Assembly: GCA_903891475.1 (NCBI GenBank) | Contig: CAITEP010000048.1 | Span: forward strand, 21,829 to 85,828 | Reading direction: 5' to 3' | Length of the DNA: 64,000 nt | Origin: an uncultured Mucilaginibacter sp. | GTDB lineage: Bacteria > Bacteroidota > Bacteroidia > Sphingobacteriales > Sphingobacteriaceae | In this document: one piece after another, positions 42,253-52,344 of the stretch | Position numbering within the stretch: the stretch's first letter is position 1 | How the letters are laid out: every line of letters begins with the position of its first letter | Made by a program: the position numbers and the translations under genes | The notes under the pieces: model-generated | The model's input: the letters and a program-made list of their open reading frames with translations, nothing else | The model's database searches: none | What the model was told of the DNA's origin: nothing

Positions 42253-45200
42253 ATGAATAAAACGCTACTTATTTTCTTTAGCTTTTTTCTATTAACTACT
42301 TATGGGTATGCTTTCCCTGGTAAAAATTCGCATGGCAAATTATTCTCTCAAAAAAAGGTTACGGATGCTGATAGTGCAAATTCTGTAACAGTTACTGCCG
42401 TTACTGAAATTAAATATCAGGCGGAATCTGCCATAAAAACTTTAGAGTCTGTTCTTAATAGTATTACCTTTAATGATAATACGCCTAGTGAATTAGCTGG
42501 GTATATAAAAAACAGCTTTACTCCAGACCAACGAAGCCGCGTTTTTTTAGACAATACCATTATTGTAGAATCTGATATTGATCCTAAATATATTTTAGGA
42601 AAAAATAAAGACTTGCCTGTTGAAAAATATTTGAATGATCTGGATTTAAGTTATGAAAAAACAGGGGATTTCAGCATTAAATTTTCTAACATTGTTTCAT
42701 CAGATGTAAAAAAAACAGATCATATTTATATAAGAGTAAAGTATGATGAAAGTTTTGGTAGCAAATACAAAGCAGATGGTACCACCTATCCTTTACGCCA
42801 GCGTGAAGCAACCATAAGAATGATACCGGTTGGTAAAAAAAAGTGGAATGCCTTTATTGAATCAATATCCTATTTTAATCCTGATTTGCCTATTGATAGT
42901 AAGGATCATAATATGCAAATTATTTCATCAGATGCCCCTGCTGATGCAAATACTACTGCAACTGACGCTGAGATGAAAAAAGCGTTAGATGCTAAGCGGA
43001 CTGAAGTTAATGAATTAGAAAAGCAAACGGCACAACAAATTGCGGAATTTGTTTCCGCCGGCGACACCTACAGAAATCAAAAGCAATTTGATGACGCCCT
43101 AGCTTCCTACACTAAAGCAATGGAGCTAGCAAAGGTTGATCCTAAAATTTTTAAAAAAATTAGAGATACTAAAAGGTTGATTGAAATTAACACCTTTGAA
43201 TATTGGAAGATAAAGGGCGACAAGGCTAGAAATGAACGTGATTTTGTAAGTGCTGTTAAAAATTACAAAACAGCCATTCAATTAAAAAATTCCGAGAGCG
43301 CACACTACCAGCCAATAATTGACACTCTAAATAGGTTTATACAAGTTATATCAAGACCCGATAATCTTTTAGCATCAGGCGGTTATGATGACGCACTTGC
43401 TGAATGCGATAAAGTTTTAAGTAAAGATGGGAAAAAGAAAATAAAGAACGATTATCCTGAGCTTTATCTAATTAAGGGTATGGCTTATCAAAAGAAGGCT
43501 GAAAGTAAGGCTGATGAAAGTTATTTAAGCAAAGCCATTGAAAATTACAATACTGCAATTGAAATATTTAGTAATTTTAAGAGAGCTTTGTTAGTGAGAG
43601 AAAATTTTTATGAAAATATAAAACCAAACCTTGGCTTAGCTATTAATGATTACGATGCGCTTACAACCAATGAATTAGATGATGCCCCGGATAAGCCTTT
43701 CTTTTTTGCATATAAAGCTAAATTGAAAGATAGACAACATAATAATACTTGGCCAAAAGGTTCAATTAGTGATTACAACATGGCTATAACTTTATGTAAG
43801 TTGAATGCCCATGCAAATGATACTTCCTTAAAACAAAAAGATGCAAAATTATACTTTGATAAAGGAGAACTAGAATATCGCGCCGATTTTAATGTTGAAG
43901 CAGGCATTAGTCTAGATTCGGCAATCATCATTAATTCTAAATTTACCAAGGCATACTTTTACAGGGGGTTGAATTTTGTTAAATTAAATAACACATACAA
44001 TGCTGGTATTGATTTTGCTAAAGCGGAACAACTAGGCTTGGAACCTGAACAAATTATTACTATTGATTCAATTAGTAACGAATATTTTAAGAAGGGAAGG
44101 GAAATTTCTGATAAGCACGATTTTGCAAACTTTCCTGTAGCCGATACGGCTTTTGATAATGCTCTGAAAATCAGAAAGTGTAATTCAAATGCATTTCATG
44201 CCAAAGCCGAAATGAGGTTAGTTATTGCTGATCAGTTTTTTGCCAAAAAAGATACAGCAAATGGCATTAGTAAATACAAGGAGTCAATTGACTTAAATAA
44301 TCAAGCACTCAGCTGCACAAAAAACTTATCGGATGCAGACTACAAAATTGGTTTAGCACATGCACAGTTAAAAGAATATGATGCTGCCATTGCTAGTTTT
44401 GGAAATGCCATTAAAAGTAACCCTAAAAATATTCAAGCTCTAGTTGAAAGAGGTAATGTTTATCAAATTCAGAAGAAATTCACTAAGGCTACAGACGACT
44501 TCACCACCGCTGGGAAATTATTGAGTGATAAATTTGAAATTTCAAGAAAGGATAGTAAAATTAGTCCAAAAGTTTTATCAAATCTTACAGATAGTTTATC
44601 AATTGTGTTTCAGTTAAAAGGCAAATCTTTATATTCCGGCAAGGATTATGCCAATGCTATTATATCATTAGATAATTCTATTTTACAGGAGGCAAATAAT
44701 GAAGCGTACTATTACAAAGCCCTTGTTTACTATGACCAACCACAACAGGATTTATCAAAAGCAAAAGAATATCTGGATCATGCTATTGCAATAAAACAAG
44801 ACTATCGGTATTCTTATGCAGATGGAAAAACCAATTTCAAAAGAAAGGACTATCAAATTGCAATTAATCATTTTTCTGACGCAATAAAGTTAGACACTAT
44901 GAATAATTTGCGCAACACTTACTTTTTACGTGGATTATGCTATTATAAAACAGGAAAGGATTTTCCAAATGCATTAGCCGATTTTGATAAGTATGCTACC
45001 TTCTCATATGCAACAAAAGATACAGCATTCTATCCTTATTACGGAATTACCCAACTGTATAGCAATCAAGATTCATTGGCATTTAAGTCATTTAGTTTTA
45101 TACTTGAGAAAGTTAAAAACAATCCGCTTGCCTTATATGGGTTAGGGTGCTATTATGCAAAAAGTGGTACTGATGGCTATTTAAAAGCAAACGTTTCATT

Positions 45201-45342
45201 TCAATCAGCATTCCAAACACATCAATTAACCAAGGATGATATAAAGCTGATGGAGGAAACTTTTTTACAGGATTTCTTTAAGGATAAAGTCCAAAAGTCG
45301 TTGTATAATAACATGAAAAAAACAGGGCTTAATACAAATTAA
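42253..45342 (+). CDS. Large exported TPR protein
   Basis: 1029 residues with signal peptide (MNKTLLIFFSFFLLTTYGYAF). Residues about 50-220 form a non-TPR module (SAIKTLESVLNSI, RSRVFLDNTIIVESD, PVEKYLNDLDLSYEKTGDFSIKFSN, HIYIRVKYDESFGSKYK, KKWNAFIESISYF) whose order of elements resembles the C-terminal block of the two paralogues. From about 255 to 1000 there are many TPR units (for example DYKIGLAHAQLKEYDAAIASFGNAI), some degenerate, with Ser/Lys-rich linkers. Ends without a sorting tag. Acts in the periplasm or on the outer membrane as a scaffold (inference). 43 bases before moxR. Confidence 0.88.
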   Translation: MNKTLLIFFSFFLLTTYGYAFPGKNSHGKLFSQKKVTDADSANSVTVTAVTEIKYQAESAIKTLESVLNSITFNDNTPSELAGYIKNSFTPDQRSRVFLDNTIIVESDIDPKYILGKNKDLPVEKYLNDLDLSYEKTGDFSIKFSNIVSSDVKKTDHIYIRVKYDESFGSKYKADGTTYPLRQREATIRMIPVGKKKWNAFIESISYFNPDLPIDSKDHNMQIISSDAPADANTTATDAEMKKALDAKRTEVNELEKQTAQQIAEFVSAGDTYRNQKQFDDALASYTKAMELAKVDPKIFKKIRDTKRLIEINTFEYWKIKGDKARNERDFVSAVKNYKTAIQLKNSESAHYQPIIDTLNRFIQVISRPDNLLASGGYDDALAECDKVLSKDGKKKIKNDYPELYLIKGMAYQKKAESKADESYLSKAIENYNTAIEIFSNFKRALLVRENFYENIKPNLGLAINDYDALTTNELDDAPDKPFFFAYKAKLKDRQHNNTWPKGSISDYNMAITLCKLNAHANDTSLKQKDAKLYFDKGELEYRADFNVEAGISLDSAIIINSKFTKAYFYRGLNFVKLNNTYNAGIDFAKAEQLGLEPEQIITIDSISNEYFKKGREISDKHDFANFPVADTAFDNALKIRKCNSNAFHAKAEMRLVIADQFFAKKDTANGISKYKESIDLNNQALSCTKNLSDADYKIGLAHAQLKEYDAAIASFGNAIKSNPKNIQALVERGNVYQIQKKFTKATDDFTTAGKLLSDKFEISRKDSKISPKVLSNLTDSLSIVFQLKGKSLYSGKDYANAIISLDNSILQEANNEAYYYKALVYYDQPQQDLSKAKEYLDHAIAIKQDYRYSYADGKTNFKRKDYQIAINHFSDAIKLDTMNNLRNTYFLRGLCYYKTGKDFPNALADFDKYATFSYATKDTAFYPYYGITQLYSNQDSLAFKSFSFILEKVKNNPLALYGLGCYYAKSGTDGYLKANVSFQSAFQTHQLTKDDIKLMEETFLQDFFKDKVQKSLYNNMKKTGLNTN

Positions 45343-45385
45343 CTATACTGTTCACCAATTTAGGATATTGTTTAATTCAGAAAAA

Positions 45386-46387
45386 ATGACCCCAAATAGT
45401 AACGAAAAGGATTGGAAGAATTTTGAAGCCGAAATAACGAGAGAAAGTGCTCTTTTAGATGATTTGCTTGGTATCATGAAGCAAACAATTATTGGTCAAG
45501 AAAAGCTTCTTGAAAAGCTTGTAATAGGCCTATTAGGTAATAGCCATATTTTGTTAGAAGGTATGCCTGGGCTTGCCAAAACACTTGCCGCAAAAACTTT
45601 ATCTCAAGCGGTTAATGCTAAATTTTCAAGAATTCAGTTTACTCCTGATATCCTGCCGGCAGATATTTTGGGAACTATGATTTATAATATCCAAACTAAT
45701 AAATTTACCATAAAAAAGGGTCCTATCTTCTCAAATTTTGTTTTGGCAGATGAAATTAACAGGGCTCCTGAAAAAGTTCAAAGTGCCTTGTTAGAGGTAA
45801 TGCAGGAGCATCAGGTAACCATTGGTAATCGTACGCACAAATTGGAAGATCCGTTTATGGTATTGGCAACTCAAAATCCGATTGACCAAGCCGGTACGTA
45901 TGAGCTCCCTGAAGCGCAGATGGACAGGTTTATGTTTAAAATAATTATTAATTATCCCACTAAAGATGAGGAGAGACTGATTAACAGGATGGACTTTTCA
46001 TCTCTTTCAGGATTAACAAAAACTATCCCGACCGAAAGTATATTGAAAATGCAGGCACTAGTGCCTAAAATTTATATCAATGAAAAAGTAGAAGAATACA
46101 TTCTTGATATTATTTTATGTACCCGCTGGCCTGAAAGGTATGGTTTAGCTCATCTAAAGCCTTATATCAAATTTGGTTCATCACCACGCGGTGGTTTAAA
46201 TCTAACATTGGCATCTAGAGCCCATGCCTTTTTGAATAAAAGAGCATATGTTCTCCCGACTGATGTTTATGCATTAGCTCCTGATGTTTTACGCCATAGA
46301 ATAGGACTTACTTATTTAGCACTTGCCGAAGGTATTACTACAGACTATATTATGCAGGAAATATTAAAAGGTATTCCTGAACCGTGA
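45386..46387 (+). CDS. MoxR family AAA+ ATPase
   Basis: 333 residues from ATG 45386; a TTG six codons upstream is the alternative. Walker A EGMPGLAKT (about 58-66), Walker B FVLADEINRAPEKVQSALLEVMQE, sensor 1 ATQNPIDQAGTYELPEAQMDRF with the MoxR-specific arrangement, and the lid domain (RGGLNLTLASRAHAFL). MoxR ATPases act as chaperone-like partners of von Willebrand A proteins; here three such proteins (DUF58, BatA, BatB) follow. First gene of the canonical MoxR-Bat set. Cytoplasmic. Confidence 0.97.
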   Translation: MTPNSNEKDWKNFEAEITRESALLDDLLGIMKQTIIGQEKLLEKLVIGLLGNSHILLEGMPGLAKTLAAKTLSQAVNAKFSRIQFTPDILPADILGTMIYNIQTNKFTIKKGPIFSNFVLADEINRAPEKVQSALLEVMQEHQVTIGNRTHKLEDPFMVLATQNPIDQAGTYELPEAQMDRFMFKIIINYPTKDEERLINRMDFSSLSGLTKTIPTESILKMQALVPKIYINEKVEEYILDIILCTRWPERYGLAHLKPYIKFGSSPRGGLNLTLASRAHAFLNKRAYVLPTDVYALAPDVLRHRIGLTYLALAEGITTDYIMQEILKGIPEP

Positions 46388-46406
46388 TAAATAACCGAAC
46401 CAAAGC

Positions 46407-47264
46407 ATGAAACTTGAGGAACTAATTAAAACGGTACAAAAAATCGACCTGTTATCCAATACTGTTTCTAAGCAAAAACTAGCGGGTGGAAATCCAAGTC
46501 CGTTTAAAGGTAGAGGTATTGTATTTGATTCAATACGTAAGTATGAAGCTGGTGATGATATAAGAAACATTAATTGGAAAGTAACTGCTCGTTTTATTGA
46601 CACATATGTTAATACCTATCATGAAGATAAAGTAAGGAGAATTTGGATTTTAATTGACGTAAGCGGATCAAGTTTTTTAGGTACTGAGCGCAGAAGTAAG
46701 CTTGATTTAGAAATTGAGGTAGCAGCTACTTTAGCATATAGTGCGATACGTAAAAATGATAGTGTAGGTGTAATATTTTTTAGTGATAAAATTGAGCGAC
46801 TCATTATGCCAATTAGTGGCATGTCGGGTTTTTGGCACATTGCAAAAGCCTTGGTTGAATGTAAGCCTTGCGATGGTACTACAAGTTTGGATGTTGCTTT
46901 GAATTTTTTAATGAAAATGAATTGTTCAAGTAGCTTAGTTTTTATCGTTTCTGATTTCATGACCAGTGGTTATGAACGTGCATGTGCCACCTTTGCCCAG
47001 CAAAATGATATTCTAACCATTAGGGTACATGACAAAATTGAGTATAACATTCCTAAAATTGGATGGGTTAAATTGAGGGATATTGAAAGTGGTAAAGAAA
47101 AATGGATAAACACTTCCTCAGATAGGTTTAACGAAATCCATAAAAAAAACAATATGCAAGAGTTTGAAAATTACACTAAGTTTTTAAACGCATATGGTAT
47201 TAGGAATATAGACCTTGGTACTGAAGAAAATATAATTGAAAAGCTATCATTTTTAATGACTTAA
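46407..47264 (+). CDS. DUF58 domain protein (vWA-like)
   Basis: 285 residues, no membrane span. The DUF58 signature RKYEAGDDIRNINWKVTARF is at about 49-70, and a von Willebrand A-like metal site begins with ILIDVSGSS (DxSxS). Family members are the obligate companions of MoxR ATPases; their molecular role is unknown. Lies 19 bases after moxR and 5 before the next gene. Confidence 0.95.
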   Translation: MKLEELIKTVQKIDLLSNTVSKQKLAGGNPSPFKGRGIVFDSIRKYEAGDDIRNINWKVTARFIDTYVNTYHEDKVRRIWILIDVSGSSFLGTERRSKLDLEIEVAATLAYSAIRKNDSVGVIFFSDKIERLIMPISGMSGFWHIAKALVECKPCDGTTSLDVALNFLMKMNCSSSLVFIVSDFMTSGYERACATFAQQNDILTIRVHDKIEYNIPKIGWVKLRDIESGKEKWINTSSDRFNEIHKKNNMQEFENYTKFLNAYGIRNIDLGTEENIIEKLSFLMT

Positions 47265-47269
47265 TATAA

Positions 47270-48133
47270 ATGCATAGGAATTGGATTATAGTTTTAGTTT
47301 TAATAGGATGCTTTTTTATAAAGTTTAATGGCATTGCACAAACGCAATCTCCAATTTCTGTTTCTGTTAATCCGGTGCCGCCCGCAATAGGAGGTGTATA
47401 TTCGGTAACTATTAGTGTTAAAGGTAAATCCACAGATAAAGTTTCATGGGATGATTGCGATTATCTTTTCAAGAACTCAACTAAATATTTTTTTCTTGAC
47501 GTTAGGTTTATCCCTTTTGCTGATGGTTTTTTTAAGCATCAAATATTGTTTACTAGTCTTAAAGCTATTAAGGATACAATAAAGGATATCCCTGTTACTG
47601 TAAATGGTAAAAAATTAGGCTCACCTAAGTTTTATGTCATTTTTAAAGCAGATAAAATACCAACCGTTATAAATGATATTAAACCTAATGAAAAAGCTAA
47701 TTGGGGATACTTTAATAAATCTTTTACTTATTTTATATTATCTCTTTTAACGCTTTCGGGAATTTTCGTTGTTGTTTATCATTTTATTAAGAAAGAAATA
47801 ACTGAAAAAGCTCCCTTGGTAATAAAGGAAAAATGCCTGACACGATTAGCTGAATTAGAATTAGCTGTTAAACAAGATAATGTGAATGCAGTAGTTTTAA
47901 TAAATCAGGTTTTAGATCTTTTAAGCGAGTATTTTCAAATCGGTAGGTTTGCTTCAAAAATGAGAGGTACTTCAACAAATAATATTGAATTAGTTGAACT
48001 GTTCTCAAAACTTAATGATACAGCAAACCAAATAAAATTTTTGCCTTTACCTGCTGTTCGTACACTGTATCCAGGGTTTATTAAAAGTAGCAGGGAATTA
48101 ATAACAAGTTATACCCCGAATAAGCAGAAATGA
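47270..48133 (+). CDS. Single-span membrane protein of the Bat operon
   Basis: 287 residues: signal peptide or N-terminal anchor (to about GIAQ), an extracytoplasmic beta-rich part (TQSPISVSVNPVPPAIGGVYSVTISVKGK...), one membrane span near residues 145-168 (FTYFILSLLTLSGIFVVVYHFI) and a charged helical cytoplasmic tail (TRLAELELAVKQDNVNAVVLINQVLDLLSEYF). Position between DUF58 and BatA is where Bacteroidota carry a protein of this type (sometimes with DUF4381 character). Function unknown. Start overlaps nothing; its stop overlaps the batA start (ATGA at 48130-48133). Confidence 0.88.
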   Translation: MHRNWIIVLVLIGCFFIKFNGIAQTQSPISVSVNPVPPAIGGVYSVTISVKGKSTDKVSWDDCDYLFKNSTKYFFLDVRFIPFADGFFKHQILFTSLKAIKDTIKDIPVTVNGKKLGSPKFYVIFKADKIPTVINDIKPNEKANWGYFNKSFTYFILSLLTLSGIFVVVYHFIKKEITEKAPLVIKEKCLTRLAELELAVKQDNVNAVVLINQVLDLLSEYFQIGRFASKMRGTSTNNIELVELFSKLNDTANQIKFLPLPAVRTLYPGFIKSSRELITSYTPNKQK

Positions 48134-49140
48134 TAGATAAAATAAAACAAATAGGTTTCCTGTCGCCTCAATGGTTTATTTTACTATTGATAATACCTTT
48201 GCTTGTATACTTATATATTAAGGTACTTCGCAAATTGTCACCATCAATGTTAATAAATGGTAATAGCGAAGAATTGGACGTAAAAAAATTGAGCTTATCA
48301 CCAAATGATTATCTTTTTTTTATCCGAATGGTGGCTGTTGTACTAATTATTATTGGTATTGCTAACCCTCAAATAATTACTAAAACGGAAGTTAAGAAGC
48401 CAGCATCCGAAACTAACATTGTGTTTGCGCTCGATGTTTCCAAAAGTATGCTCATTGAAGATATTAAACCTAATCGTTTAGAAGCACTAAAAGATGTTTT
48501 AAATAGGTTTATTACCATGCGCTCACAAGATCCGCTTGGTATTGTGCTATATGCCGGTGAAAGTTATAATTATTGTCCATTAACAAAAAACTACCCTTTG
48601 TTATTAAGTAAAATTAATAAAATTGACGATATTGATTTAAATGATGGCACTGCAATAGGTTTAGGTTTGGCATCTTCCATTAATATCCTAAAACAAGGAA
48701 ATCTTAAAAACAAGGTAATTATTTTGTTGACTGACGGTTCAAATAATGCAGGTAATTTTGACCCTGTGCTAGCAGCTTATATTGCCAAGCGTTATAGCAT
48801 AAAAATTTATGCAATTGGCATTGGTACAAATGGAATAGCCAACATTCCAATAACCGATGTTAATGGTAATAAATCATATGCGAGGATATATGTTACACTT
48901 GAGGAGGGGCCTTTGAAGCAAATTGCTAAAATTACAGGCGGCGAATACTATCGTACCAATGATGCAAACGGCTTGAAAAATATATATGCTTCCATAAATA
49001 AGTTGGAAACTAAGGAAACTAAATTAATTACCAAACTTTCATACACAACCTGTTTCGATTGGTTTATTAAAGCGGCACTGCTTTTGTTGTTTATTGAAGT
49101 TTTATTAAAATACACTGTTTTAAAAACTTGGCCGGCATGA
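48130..49140 (+). CDS. batA: von Willebrand A protein BatA
   Basis: 336 residues: membrane helices near the N-terminus (about 15-32 and 62-80) and at the C-terminus (about 312-332) with a vWA domain between. MIDAS motif DVSKS (102-106), Thr/Asp loops GTAIG and LTDGSNNAG are intact, so metal binding is expected. Bat proteins were named for aerotolerance in Bacteroides; they form a membrane complex with MoxR. Translationally coupled to its neighbours (4-base overlaps at both ends). Confidence 0.94.
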   Translation: MIDKIKQIGFLSPQWFILLLIIPLLVYLYIKVLRKLSPSMLINGNSEELDVKKLSLSPNDYLFFIRMVAVVLIIIGIANPQIITKTEVKKPASETNIVFALDVSKSMLIEDIKPNRLEALKDVLNRFITMRSQDPLGIVLYAGESYNYCPLTKNYPLLLSKINKIDDIDLNDGTAIGLGLASSINILKQGNLKNKVIILLTDGSNNAGNFDPVLAAYIAKRYSIKIYAIGIGTNGIANIPITDVNGNKSYARIYVTLEEGPLKQIAKITGGEYYRTNDANGLKNIYASINKLETKETKLITKLSYTTCFDWFIKAALLLLFIEVLLKYTVLKTWPA

Positions 49141-50147
49141 TGTATTTTGAACAAAATAGCTATTTGTATTTAATAGGAATTATTCCTGTGTTGATAGTTT
49201 TATGGCTATTGAACCAAAAACGCTTATCAAATATTACTGCGTCAATTGGAGAAACATGGCTGGTTAAGCGCATTGCCATTGCCTCGCCCCTTTATTTGCA
49301 AATTACTAAATACTTATTGTATCTAATAGCCGTTTTATTGCTTATTGCGAGTTTGGCCAGACCATATATTTTAGGTATCGATGAGCAAACAAAAAACATG
49401 TCGCCTACTGATGTTGTTTTTGTAGTTGATGTATCCAAGAGTATGTATGTAAAGGATGTGGCGCCTGATAGGCTAAGTCGTGCTAAGCGCTTAATGAAAG
49501 ACATCCTTGATCAGCTAACCAGCGAACAAGTAGGGGTAGTAGTTTTTGCAGGTAAAGCAAACACCTTTATACCACTTACAAATGATTATTATTATGCAAG
49601 CAAAGCTATTGATGGTGTATCTGCCGATTTAGTTTCTGAGAAGGGCACATCATTAAGACAGGCATTAAAAATCTCCTCTTTAATATACAGCCCTAAAGAG
49701 AAACGCACTAAAGTAATGTGTTTAATTAGCGATGGTGAGTTTCATGATGATAATGTAATTAGTCTGGCCGATACTATTCGTCGTTCGGGCATTAATATGT
49801 TTACCTTTGGCTTTGGAACGCCAAAGGGTGGCGAGGTACCACTCACCACCAGCGCATATAATGATGAAACAGAACGAGGTGCTGATAACCAGGCAATCAT
49901 TTCGCAATTGCATCCCGAAATGCTATTTAAAATTGCCGGAAACAAACCTGGCAACTATATACAAGTAGCTGATAAATTTAATGCAGCCAGCCTGTTTGTA
50001 CAGCAACTTAAAAGGGTGGAGTATAATGATGTTGTAAAAAGCCCTAAACAGTTTTTTGGGTTATTTTTGTTAGTCGCTTTTATTATTTTAGTGTTAGAGA
50101 CTTGTATTCCTCAAATAATAAAACCTGTAAAAATTAGCGAGCTATAA
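49137..50147 (+). CDS. batB: von Willebrand A protein BatB
   Basis: 336 residues from ATG 49137, which overlaps the batA stop as ATGA; the TTG at 49128 is not needed. Same plan as BatA: N-terminal spans, vWA domain with DVSKS (VFVVDVSKSMYVKD), GTSLRQALKI and LISDGEFHDD, C-terminal span (FFGLFLLVAFIILVLETCI). Usual partner of BatA and probably paralogous to it. Three bases before batC. Confidence 0.94.
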   Translation: MMYFEQNSYLYLIGIIPVLIVLWLLNQKRLSNITASIGETWLVKRIAIASPLYLQITKYLLYLIAVLLLIASLARPYILGIDEQTKNMSPTDVVFVVDVSKSMYVKDVAPDRLSRAKRLMKDILDQLTSEQVGVVVFAGKANTFIPLTNDYYYASKAIDGVSADLVSEKGTSLRQALKISSLIYSPKEKRTKVMCLISDGEFHDDNVISLADTIRRSGINMFTFGFGTPKGGEVPLTTSAYNDETERGADNQAIISQLHPEMLFKIAGNKPGNYIQVADKFNAASLFVQQLKRVEYNDVVKSPKQFFGLFLLVAFIILVLETCIPQIIKPVKISEL

Positions 50148-50150
50148 GTT

Positions 50151-50900
50151 ATGATGATAAACTACTATAACATATTGCATAAAGGGTGGCTATTCAAATA
50201 TTTGATAATAGCATCTATTTTCATAGTAGTTATTGCAAGTGTATTGTTGTACCAAGCCGATGTATTTAAAATAAACACCTATTATAATGGGCTATCAAAA
50301 GCATCAAAAGCAGGTAAAGATTACCAAGATGCTAATTGGGGTGATGCTGGTATAGGTTACATAGAAGCCAAGAAATTCCACCCTGATTCAGAAAAAATTA
50401 ATTATAATATTGCAAATACCTATTACAAGCAAGGAAGGTTTAGGGAGGCTAGTAATATTTATGAAAAACTGGCAGATGATAAAAATGGGAAGCTTGATAA
50501 AGCCATGCTTTATTATAATTTAGGCACTTCAAAATATCAACAGAAGTCTTTATACGCAAGTTTTATAGCATTTAAAACATCTTTATTGCTTAATGATAAG
50601 GATGAAAAAACAAGACAAAATTTTTTGTTTGTTTTTGGTCAGTATATGAAAGGGGTTAAAGGGCCAACTGGTCAAGTAGTTAAAGAAACTCCTCCAGGTT
50701 CAACCACCCAAACACAAACTGGGCCCTCTCCAAATGGAGTAAGAGCGCCATCTGATCCTACACCAGGACCTTATCAAGTTTCTGATAAGCAAATGGATCA
50801 GTTATTAAGTTTATCAAAAGTACATGAAGCGGTTCCAAAAGGAACAAAAAGTGCCCCTAGGTCTCATTCAACATCTAAGGGTGATGGACCAGATTATTAA
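50151..50900 (+). CDS. batC: TPR protein BatC
   Basis: 249 residues: one N-terminal membrane span (YLIIASIFIVVIASVLLYQ), then two to three TPR units (KINYNIANTYYKQGRFREASNIYEKL, AMLYYNLGTSKYQQKSLYASFIAFKTSL) facing the periplasm, then a Pro/Gly/Thr-rich low-complexity stretch and the tail DKQMDQLLSLSKVHEAVPKG typical of BatC-like proteins. Position between batB and batD supports the call. Interaction scaffold for the vWA pair (inference). Confidence 0.88.
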   Translation: MMINYYNILHKGWLFKYLIIASIFIVVIASVLLYQADVFKINTYYNGLSKASKAGKDYQDANWGDAGIGYIEAKKFHPDSEKINYNIANTYYKQGRFREASNIYEKLADDKNGKLDKAMLYYNLGTSKYQQKSLYASFIAFKTSLLLNDKDEKTRQNFLFVFGQYMKGVKGPTGQVVKETPPGSTTQTQTGPSPNGVRAPSDPTPGPYQVSDKQMDQLLSLSKVHEAVPKGTKSAPRSHSTSKGDGPDY

Positions 50901-50919
50901 ACTGTTTTAATTTTATATA

Positions 50920-52344
50920 ATGTTTTATAAGGTAAGGCTTTATTTATTTATAATTACTATAATTTGTTTGCTAAATGGCTTACAAGCTATGGCTACGCCT
51001 TTTAAAACAGATACAAATGCCGCAGCTAATAGAAATGACGCTTTTATAAAGCCAGTATCATCCAAAAACGCGGTTTTTGTTGGCGAGCCATTTATTGTAA
51101 AATACTTACTCTACATTGGATCTAATGTTGTGGATCCAGAAACTGAAATTAAAGCGAAATTTTCAAATTGCTTTCAGGATGAGTTACCTTCAAAGCGAGA
51201 ATCGTACGAAGAAGTAGTCAAAGGGGTTAATTATACAGTAGTGGTAATAAAGCAATACTTAGTGATTGCTAATCACGAGGGTAAGGTTGAGATTCCAAAA
51301 ATTAAAATTCAACTAAAAACAAGTTATCAGGATACTACAAGCTTTTTCCATAGGGAAGTTGAAACTACAAAGGATTATTATTCTGCTAAAGGTTTTGTTA
51401 CTGTAAATCCTTTACCTGTAAGTGCCGATACCACCTTATTTAGTGGTGCGATAGGTAGTTTTAAGATTAGGGGCAACTATCAGCCAAGCAAGAAAAACCC
51501 CAACATGCTGCTTTTTCAGTTGTTTATTGATGGCATGGGTTACACAAAAAACATTTTAATTAGCAACCCTCACTATCCTGAAGGTATGGAAGTTTATAAT
51601 CCTAACACCGTTAGGCACGATACCTTGACACAGGACGGTATAAAAACCCATTTGGAGTATTCCTTCCAATTGGTTGCAAACTATAAAGGCAAATATGTTA
51701 TTCCTGGGGTATCATTTACTGTATTCAATTTGGAAACCGGAAAGTACGAAAAGTTTAATTCGGGTGATTTTAGTTGGGATGTTGAAAACGGACCAACATT
51801 GATTGCAAAAACCAGGGTTACTCCTGTTAAAACAAACGATTTTTTTACCAAGGATACACTATTAAATACAAGTAGGCAATATTTTTATGCATCAGGTTTA
51901 TTTAAATTTTTATTAATAATAGGCTTTTTGTTGTTGGCATATATTTATCAAATGGCATTTTTCGAAGAACTATTTTGGAAATATCTGCACTTAATAAAAC
52001 TTAAAATAAATAGACGCGAAACCATCAAGAATATCAATAAGCTAATTATTGATAGTGCTGGTTTACAAGATGATGAATTTTGGAAAAAATTAAACAGAAT
52101 ATTCTTTACCTATCTTCGTAAAGAAGCTAAGATTGATGATCCGGCAGTGTCTGATTTATCAATAGATTTAAAGCAATTTTCAAATCGATTACCAAAAAGT
52201 GTATTCCAGCAAATAGACCAATTTCTATTCAATTTACAATCAATGAGGTTTAATGCCCTACCAACACCTTCTGTTGATAAAGTGAAAAGTTGCGATCAGT
52301 TAATAAATATTGTAAACGCTATTGACAGTAACTGGCATGAATAA
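50920..52344 (+). CDS. batD: BatD family protein (oxygen tolerance)
   Basis: 474 residues: signal peptide (to about QAMA), an extracytoplasmic beta-sandwich region beginning AFIKPVSSKNAVFVGEPFIVKYLLY with the VxVGEPFxVxxxL pattern of BatD, a second beta domain (PADTTLFSGAIGSFKI...), a membrane span near 328-350 (FLLIIGFLLLAYIYQMAFF) and a cytoplasmic helical tail. Located between batC and batE with batE overlapping its end by 8 bases. Confidence 0.92.
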   Translation: MFYKVRLYLFIITIICLLNGLQAMATPFKTDTNAAANRNDAFIKPVSSKNAVFVGEPFIVKYLLYIGSNVVDPETEIKAKFSNCFQDELPSKRESYEEVVKGVNYTVVVIKQYLVIANHEGKVEIPKIKIQLKTSYQDTTSFFHREVETTKDYYSAKGFVTVNPLPVSADTTLFSGAIGSFKIRGNYQPSKKNPNMLLFQLFIDGMGYTKNILISNPHYPEGMEVYNPNTVRHDTLTQDGIKTHLEYSFQLVANYKGKYVIPGVSFTVFNLETGKYEKFNSGDFSWDVENGPTLIAKTRVTPVKTNDFFTKDTLLNTSRQYFYASGLFKFLLIIGFLLLAYIYQMAFFEELFWKYLHLIKLKINRRETIKNINKLIIDSAGLQDDEFWKKLNRIFFTYLRKEAKIDDPAVSDLSIDLKQFSNRLPKSVFQQIDQFLFNLQSMRFNALPTPSVDKVKSCDQLINIVNAIDSNWHE